Below are positions 6,580 through 10,662 of a stretch of 10,662 nt of DNA, piece after piece. Numbering within the stretch: the first letter of the stretch is position 1; every line of letters begins with the position of its first letter. The notes beneath the pieces were generated by a model. That model was given only the letters and a program-made list of their open reading frames with translations, was not told where the DNA came from and did no database searches. Both the position numbers and the translations under genes were made by a program. The DNA is from Patescibacteria group bacterium (GTDB lineage: Bacteria; Patescibacteriota; Saccharimonadia; Saccharimonadales; Saccharimonadaceae), in the NCBI GenBank assembly GCA_030917245.1, contig JAUPVA010000032.1:1-10662 (forward strand), in the 5' to 3' direction.

Positions 6580-6786
6580 TCAGGCGATCAGGCGCTTGTA
6601 GGCAGCGTGAGCCACCGATCCGACCACGACAGCCTGAGACGCGCGGACTGCCGCAGGGACGGCAAGGAACCACAGTCCCCCACTCGAGCCAGCGGATGCC
6701 AGCGTGTTGATGGCGCGTGCGCCGAGGTTGATGCCCAGAATGCCGGAACTGATGGCGAGGGCGGCCTGTTGCGCGTTGAGTTGCAT
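6580..6786 (-). CDS. 68-residue cationic hydrophobic peptide, bacteriocin-like
   Basis: A short gene with every expression signal: a consensus promoter, AAGGAG six bases before the ATG (6798-6793), a TGA stop and a strong terminator. The product has no Asp or Glu at all, four Arg/Lys and one His, and is rich in Ala, Gly, Ser, Val and Leu. Two hydrophobic stretches (about residues 5-33 and 37-60) are joined by a small-residue turn (ASAGSSGGLWF, 30-40), and the C-terminus is basic (AYKRLIA). This size, charge and the SGGL-plus-Ala layout recall AS-48-like circular bacteriocins, but that similarity is by eye and weak, and no maturation or transport genes are adjacent. It could equally be a small membrane protein. 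The gene is clearly more GC-rich than its flanks, which suggests transfer or selection for expression. Confidence 0.75.
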   Translation of the reverse strand: MQLNAQQAALAISSGILGINLGARAINTLASAGSSGGLWFLAVPAAVRASQAVVVGSVAHAAYKRLIA

Positions 6787-6837
6787 AAGGTACTCCTTGA
6801 TAAGTTCCGATACTCGGATGCATCAGAATATAAATAT

Positions 6838-6866
6838 ATAATAGCAAATAATATTACTATTGTCAA
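6838..6866 (-). promoter_or_regulatory. Near-consensus promoter of the peptide gene
   Basis: On the minus strand TTGACA (6866-6861) is separated by exactly 17 bases from TATTAT (6843-6838). Transcription would start near 6831, giving about 45 bases of leader that includes AAGGAG. A second TTGACA lies nine bases further upstream (6875-6870), forming a tandem TGTCAA direct repeat on the plus strand that could be a second -35 or an operator. Confidence 0.85.
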
Positions 6867-6884
6867 TAGTGTCAAAGTGATTCA

Positions 6885-6893
6885 TGATACAAT
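6885..6893 (+). promoter_or_regulatory. Extended -10 promoter of the ABC-F gene
   Basis: TGA-TACAAT ends eight bases before the ATG at 6902. If this is the promoter, the ATG at 6884 is upstream of the transcript start and cannot be the start codon. Confidence 0.5.
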
Positions 6894-6901
6894 TAACAGA
6901 T

Positions 6902-8533
6902 ATGATTGCTGACATCTCCATTTCCGAAAAGTCGTTCGGACCAAAGCTCCTCATGTCTAATGTGAAGTTCTCGATTGATGATAAAGAAAAAGTCGGGGTG
7001 ATTGGCCGTAATGGTGTTGGTAAAAGTACCCTTTTTAGCATGCTTGCAGGTCAAGACGTAGATTTCGAAGGCGAAGTAATATTTAGCCGCGGCGTTCAGG
7101 TTGTTTCAACCGCTCAGGAGCACCACGATCTCGGTGAAACCACTGTCTTGCAATACGTCCTAGCGGGACTTCCAGAGTACCAAGAACTGTCGCATATTAT
7201 TGAAACCTACCCTGAGACTATGGGTGACGACATGAAAAAAATCGAAACATACACTACCGCACTCCAGCGATTTGACGATAAGGGGTTTTATCAGATTGAA
7301 GGAGATATAGAGCGTGAACTGGAAACGTTCCAGCTGCCAAACATCGCTCACCGAGCGTTCTCTTCCCTTTCGGGTGGTCAAAAGCGACTGGTAGAAGTAG
7401 TAAAGATCATGCACTCAAAGGCCGATCTCGCACTTATCGATGAGCCGACAAACCATATGGACTTTGTGGCAAAAAAGCAATTTATTGAATGGATGAATTC
7501 AGCGCCAGAAGCTATGTTGGTTATTACGCATGATAGAGACGTGCTGCAGCAAGTCGACAGAATTGTTGAGCTAAAAGATGGCGGCAGCCAAAGTTTTAAA
7601 GGAAACTACGACGCTTACTTGAAACAGAATGCTCATTCGACAGGTACGGCAATGAATGAATTCGAGCTGATCGAGAAGCGTATAGTTAATTTGAAGCAAA
7701 AAGTTATTGACTATCAGCGACTGAAAGAAAAATCTCGTAATCCGCAAACTATCCAGAAGTTCAAGCGACTCGAGCAGGTTTCGCGAGCCGAGCTGTCCTC
7801 TCTGCAAGCCAAAGAAAAACCAACATTCTGGATTGATAAAGAGTCAGCCGAGAATCTAAATTATAAAGTAGCCAGCCAGTACGCAAAGTTTAAAGCGCGT
7901 AATATAAAAATGAATATGAAGGATGAAGAATCCCGCTCAAGTCATGTGCTTGTTCGCGCTGCAAAACTAAGCCTTGGCTATGATACGCCGTTATTCAGAG
8001 ATGTTAATATTGATCTTCGTGAGGGAGAGGCCGCCGAGTTACGAGGTCGCAACGGTGCCGGTAAGACAACTATCATCAAACGCTTGCTCGGCTTAACTGA
8101 CTCGACATTATATGAAGGTGAGCTGACGATCGATACTAAGGTCAGGGTTGGCGTCTACGAACAAGAGGTATCACCTGATTACTTTGCACTTACTCTTAAG
8201 CAAGCTATTGAACGGACGTATTTGGATCGAGCATTGACGATTTCTGAAACAAAGATTCGAAACCTGATGCACGACTACCTTTTTACTGAAGCGGACGGGC
8301 ACATTCCCGTTGGTAAGCTGTCTGGTGGTCAAAAAGCGCGACTCCAGATTATTGCAATGCTCGCCAATGACCCACAACTGTTAATCTTAGACGAACCGAC
8401 AAACCATTTAGATCTCCCCAGTATTGAAGAGCTTGAAACGGCACTGGCAAAATATGCCGGAGCGATACTCTACGTGAGTCACGATGATTATTTCCGTCGA
8501 GCTGTTCAAGCCGAAGTTATTGCCGTCGGCTAG
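6902..8533 (+). CDS. ABC-F family ATP-binding protein
   Basis: A 543-residue protein with two ABC ATPase domains and no membrane segment, the ABC-F arrangement; these proteins bind the ribosomal E site and affect translation or antibiotic resistance. First domain: Walker A GRNGVGKS 35-42, signature LSGGQ 156-160, Walker B LIDEPTNHMD 178-187, switch His210. The linker at about 240-335 is helical and charged (LIEKRIVNLKQKVIDYQRLK), as expected for the P-site tRNA interaction motif. Second domain: GRNGAGKT 382-389, LSGGQ 473-477, LILDEPTNHLD 494-504, His527. All catalytic positions are intact. I prefer ATG 6902 to the ATG at 6884 because it gives the usual family start and follows an extended -10. 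Whether it is an EttA/Uup-like factor or a resistance protein cannot be decided. It ends two bases before the convergent PafA-like gene. Confidence 0.93.
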   Translation: MIADISISEKSFGPKLLMSNVKFSIDDKEKVGVIGRNGVGKSTLFSMLAGQDVDFEGEVIFSRGVQVVSTAQEHHDLGETTVLQYVLAGLPEYQELSHIIETYPETMGDDMKKIETYTTALQRFDDKGFYQIEGDIERELETFQLPNIAHRAFSSLSGGQKRLVEVVKIMHSKADLALIDEPTNHMDFVAKKQFIEWMNSAPEAMLVITHDRDVLQQVDRIVELKDGGSQSFKGNYDAYLKQNAHSTGTAMNEFELIEKRIVNLKQKVIDYQRLKEKSRNPQTIQKFKRLEQVSRAELSSLQAKEKPTFWIDKESAENLNYKVASQYAKFKARNIKMNMKDEESRSSHVLVRAAKLSLGYDTPLFRDVNIDLREGEAAELRGRNGAGKTTIIKRLLGLTDSTLYEGELTIDTKVRVGVYEQEVSPDYFALTLKQAIERTYLDRALTISETKIRNLMHDYLFTEADGHIPVGKLSGGQKARLQIIAMLANDPQLLILDEPTNHLDLPSIEELETALAKYAGAILYVSHDDYFRRAVQAEVIAVG

Positions 8534-8535
8534 CG

Positions 8536-9894
8536 CTATACACTTGTTTGGTACGGGTCTGGCAACGAAATGTAGCCTCTTTCGCCTTCAACGGCACCCC
8601 AGTTAATAGTTCTAAAATCGTCGTGACACGTACTGCCCTCTTCAAGGAGTGCTACGCGAGCCATTGCCCGGGTTGGAGGTGGCAGCAGGCGTGATAATTC
8701 TATTGCACTCGGTGTTGCAAGCATAGAGCCAGGTGTCGCTTTATTCCAAGCGCGCGCTAAGCCATTGACGGCTATGTCTTCCCACCTGAGGTCGAGCATC
8801 AGGGCTGCCGAATTGAGATTTGTAATTTCATAGATTCCGCGACTTCTGAGCATCGTCAGTTTCGCTGCCCAGTCGAGGCGGTCTGCAAGCTGGTCGGCGC
8901 CGTAGAGTGATTCATCGAGTGATTCAATTTGAGCACAAGCTGTAAACACTTCAAGGGCTGCTTTTTGTTCTTCGGCTGGTACTTCTGGATGACTATCAAT
9001 AAAATCGATGGCTGCCTGTGCAATCATGCGCTGATGCGAAGCCGGTTTTACATAACTATCATTGAGGTTGATGCGCTGATTGTCGTTGGTTCTTTGGAAA
9101 TGACTACTTGCCGTTCCTCGGTCAATGAGTAAACGATCCGGAAAGTCACCATGCTCAATCATTCGGATGACGAGTGAGGTAAAGGCGTATTTTTGTAAGA
9201 TCGCCCAGTCCATCATGTTTCCGTCGGAAGTGCGGATTTCTAAATGGGATATGTTATTAAAAGGACGTATGTCGTATGCCATTTTGCTGCCTTCATGCGT
9301 GGTTTTTGACCGAGCTGAAAAGTCGATTGTATCCATTTTTTGCCCAAGCGCGTAGTAGCCGTTGCGCAGCATGCCCGCACCCGCCCAGACCTGCCTTGTC
9401 GATAAGTAGGACTGCAATGCGCGATGAAGTGGATGCGAGCTTTTATCGCTAAGACCAGAAACATCGGGTATTCCGCATGTGTAATTTTCGTGGTGACCTG
9501 CGGTTTGTCGAGATCTTCCAGGGATATCATAGCCGGAGCGCTTATAAACGGCATTACGGCTACCTGTCGCTCCGGGAACATTTAGCTGCATCTGATTAGC
9601 AACGTCTCTGACGACTTCTTCGCCTGCGCGTTCGTGCTCTAATAGGCTTTGCGCAGATAAGACCTCAGGTGTGGCATACTCCAGAAGTCCTCCACAATCG
9701 ACGTATAGCCGTGCACCATTTTGTAGCCATACATCAGTACCGTCATCGCGGCCCGTCTCGCGGTAATACGTATCATCATCCAGATATGGCATCAGATTCA
9801 TCTCATCGGTCATGTTCTGAACGTTGTATTCAGTTTCGCTGCCCATGATGCGAGGCGGGATACTCTCTTGAAAGTCGCGCGAACGGTATAGCAT
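8536..9894 (-). CDS. PafA/Dop-family carboxylate-amine ligase-like protein (Pup ligase-like)
   Basis: A 452-residue member of the Pup ligase/depupylase family, related to glutamine synthetase. Seen: RIMGSETEYN at 15-24 (ATP/metal-binding Glu20 and Glu22), LQNGARLYVDCGGLLEYATPE at 57-77 with the catalytic-base Asp66, GHHENYTCG at 133-141, STRQVWAGAGML at 165-176, and HLEIRTSDGNM at 217-227, corresponding to the R-L-H-V-I-x-G-D-x-N-M segment. The T-R-D-E-P-H-A-D stretch of canonical PafA is not recognisable (the text reads YDIRPFNN). About 35 residues separate E-T-E-Y from N-G-A-R-L-Y, as in PafA and shorter than in Dop with its Dop-loop. ATG 9894 is chosen over TTG 9906 because TTG lies inside the -10 box. 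No Pup-like or proteasome gene is visible. Confidence 0.88.
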   Translation of the reverse strand: MLYRSRDFQESIPPRIMGSETEYNVQNMTDEMNLMPYLDDDTYYRETGRDDGTDVWLQNGARLYVDCGGLLEYATPEVLSAQSLLEHERAGEEVVRDVANQMQLNVPGATGSRNAVYKRSGYDIPGRSRQTAGHHENYTCGIPDVSGLSDKSSHPLHRALQSYLSTRQVWAGAGMLRNGYYALGQKMDTIDFSARSKTTHEGSKMAYDIRPFNNISHLEIRTSDGNMMDWAILQKYAFTSLVIRMIEHGDFPDRLLIDRGTASSHFQRTNDNQRINLNDSYVKPASHQRMIAQAAIDFIDSHPEVPAEEQKAALEVFTACAQIESLDESLYGADQLADRLDWAAKLTMLRSRGIYEITNLNSAALMLDLRWEDIAVNGLARAWNKATPGSMLATPSAIELSRLLPPPTRAMARVALLEEGSTCHDDFRTINWGAVEGERGYISLPDPYQTSV

Positions 9895-9905
9895 GATAAT
9901 TGACA

Positions 9906-9911
9906 ACTATA
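9906..9911 (-). promoter_or_regulatory. -10 box of the PafA-like gene
   Basis: TATAGT on the minus strand ends 11 bases before ATG 9894 and lies between the PafA-like gene and the upstream reading frame, so the PafA-like gene may have its own promoter. Confidence 0.45.
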
Positions 9912-9943
9912 CCTACTGTGATGAGCAGTGACAAGTGGAGACG

Positions 9944-10315
9944 CTACAATTCTGCGGCTAATCGGATGGCTTGCAATGTCTCAACGAGCGATTGAGTTCC
10001 CAACGGCGGCATGATACCGGTTTTACCATAAATTCTTTGTGCTGATAGCGCATTGGCAGCGAGCGCAGCTGAGAAGATATCATAGTCGCCTTTCGCAGCT
10101 TCAGATATAGCCGTGAGGTCAAGGTCTGAGTAATCGGGTTGCGGAAAAGTCATTTCGGATTTGGCTGCGGCTGCAGTATAATCCTCAAGCCATATCATGG
10201 TATCGAGCGAATCATCAGTGAACGAAAGTCGCGAAAGCGAAATATTGATTTTTTCTTCCGAGAGTGTGGATCGCTTACCAAGTGGATACGACGCGAGTAT
10301 ATCAATACAGTCACC
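9944..10315 (-). CDS. Hypothetical reading frame upstream of the PafA-like gene (123 codons, start unclear)
   Basis: The first ATG (10198) gives 84 residues, but the frame stays open for 39 codons upstream, back to the TGA at 10316-10318, and those codons look coding: they read GDCIDILASYPLGKRS and onward, with the CGA and TCG codons common in neighbouring genes. No ATG, GTG or TTG exists in that stretch, only ATT/ATA, and ATG 10198 lacks a ribosome binding site or -10. The product is soluble, acidic in its middle (MTFPQPDYSDLDLTAISEAAKGDYD) and helical at its end. It ends in AAEL, not the GGE/GGQ of Pup. I do not recognise it. It is probably the C-terminal part of the gene at 10316-10662, split by a stop codon; it precedes the PafA-like gene by 49 bases. 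Confidence 0.55.
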   Translation of the reverse strand, partial: GDCIDILASYPLGKRSTLSEEKINISLSRLSFTDDSLDTMIWLEDYTAAAAKSEMTFPQPDYSDLDLTAISEAAKGDYDIFSAALAANALSAQRIYGKTGIMPPLGTQSLVETLQAIRLAAEL

Positions 10316-10662
10316 TCACGTACGAAGTAAGTTACTGACGAGTCGTGGGTCGGTATGCTCGTCGAGGAGCGCGCTAATTCGGAGCAGATTTCGTTTACTG
10401 GCCTTGTTCTCCCGACTGCCTATAGTTCGACCCTTAATGGCATGAATGATTATGTCACCAGACTCTGTTTCAATAGAAGTTTCCTCGGCTTGGAGTTCAT
10501 TGAGAGAAGTCGAAACAAAATTGCCAGTAATCTGCTGGCGACGGATAAGCTGCTGTATGAAAGTAGTTGAAAAAATACTAGGCGATTCAACAGAGTTGAC
10601 GTGTCGAATGCTTGCTTCGAGAATAGCGCCCTGTTCATTTGTATTGCCAGCACGAAGGGAAA
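10316..10662 (-). CDS. Hypothetical protein, C-terminal part only (N-terminus beyond window)
   Basis: An open frame enters from the right edge (first full codon at 10660) and runs 114 residues to TGA at 10316-10318. Seen: helical-looking text such as GAILEASIRHVNS and STTFIQQLIRRQQITG, then an acidic segment (NELQAEETSIETESGD), a strand-like IIIHAIKG, a basic patch (RENKASKRN), and LLRISALLDEHTDPRLVSNLLRT before the stop. The overlapping 67-codon frame at 10450-10653 is less likely, because it has an unbalanced Leu/Ser-rich composition. The next frame downstream continues in the same phase. No family recognised. Confidence 0.6.
   Translation of the reverse strand, partial: SLRAGNTNEQGAILEASIRHVNSVESPSIFSTTFIQQLIRRQQITGNFVSTSLNELQAEETSIETESGDIIIHAIKGRTIGSRENKASKRNLLRISALLDEHTDPRLVSNLLRT

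Noticed and set aside
6511..6912. Plus-strand 133-codon frame, and two other minus-strand frames, over the peptide gene.
   Set aside because: They cross the terminator hairpin and the divergent promoter region; only the 68-codon frame has AAGGAG and a promoter in register.
9944..10198. The small protein upstream of the PafA-like gene as a Pup homologue.
   Set aside because: It ends in AAEL rather than GGE or GGQ, and its frame continues upstream, so it is not a typical stand-alone Pup.
10316..10318. UGA recoded as Gly or Trp, as in Gracilibacteria/Absconditabacteria or mycoplasmas.
   Set aside because: No recognised gene in the window contains in-frame TGA, and the 68-residue peptide gene ends in TGA shortly before its terminator. 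A recoded genetic code would place TGA in many genes.
10450..10653. Minus-strand 67-codon Leu/Ser-rich frame, a possible membrane peptide.
   Set aside because: It overlaps the longer open frame that enters from the right edge; its composition looks like an out-of-frame reading.

Overview
This window most resembles a genome fragment of a Candidate Phyla Radiation bacterium, probably Saccharibacteria (TM7). That is an inference from gene content and style: small, tightly packed genes that change strand often, a mix of divergent housekeeping enzymes, and a PafA/Dop-family protein with no proteasome or Pup gene nearby. UGA appears to be a normal stop: no recognised gene contains an in-frame TGA, and the small peptide gene ends in TGA just before its terminator. 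There are no rRNA or tRNA genes, CRISPR arrays or insertion sequences.

Layout. Positions 1-1222 (minus) hold an exonuclease III gene followed, with an 8-base overlap, by a guanylate-kinase-like P-loop gene that runs off the left edge. Positions 1310-1813 (plus) hold an unrecognised 167-residue protein. smpB lies at 1896-2369 (minus) behind a strong hairpin terminator. From 2399 a consensus promoter and a hairpin lead into a divergent cytidylate-kinase-like gene (2499-3326, plus). Two GT4 glycosyltransferases follow, divergently transcribed (3315-4400 minus; 4469-5683 plus), then an alpha/beta hydrolase (5640-6473, minus). Positions 6499-6866 form a self-contained unit (minus): a consensus promoter, an AAGGAG ribosome binding site, a 68-residue cationic hydrophobic peptide and a terminator. 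An ABC-F ATPase (6902-8533, plus) converges on a PafA-like gene (8536-9894, minus). Upstream of that, at the right edge (minus), one reading frame is interrupted by a single TGA.

How the genes work together. xth (DNA repair), smpB (ribosome rescue) and the ABC-F protein (ribosome-associated ATPase) are maintenance functions. The two glycosyltransferases probably act on cell-surface glycans or glycolipids. The PafA-like protein is the most intriguing gene, because Pup ligases act on Pup and a target protein and no Pup candidate is visible here.

Gene expression has a clear pattern. Eight genes have a -10-like hexamer only 6-11 bases before the start codon and no Shine-Dalgarno sequence, which suggests leaderless transcripts. 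Five of these hexamers are extended -10 boxes (TGn). Only the 68-residue peptide gene and the 1310-1813 gene show a real ribosome binding site. Three convergent gene pairs overlap or nearly touch, with no terminator between them.
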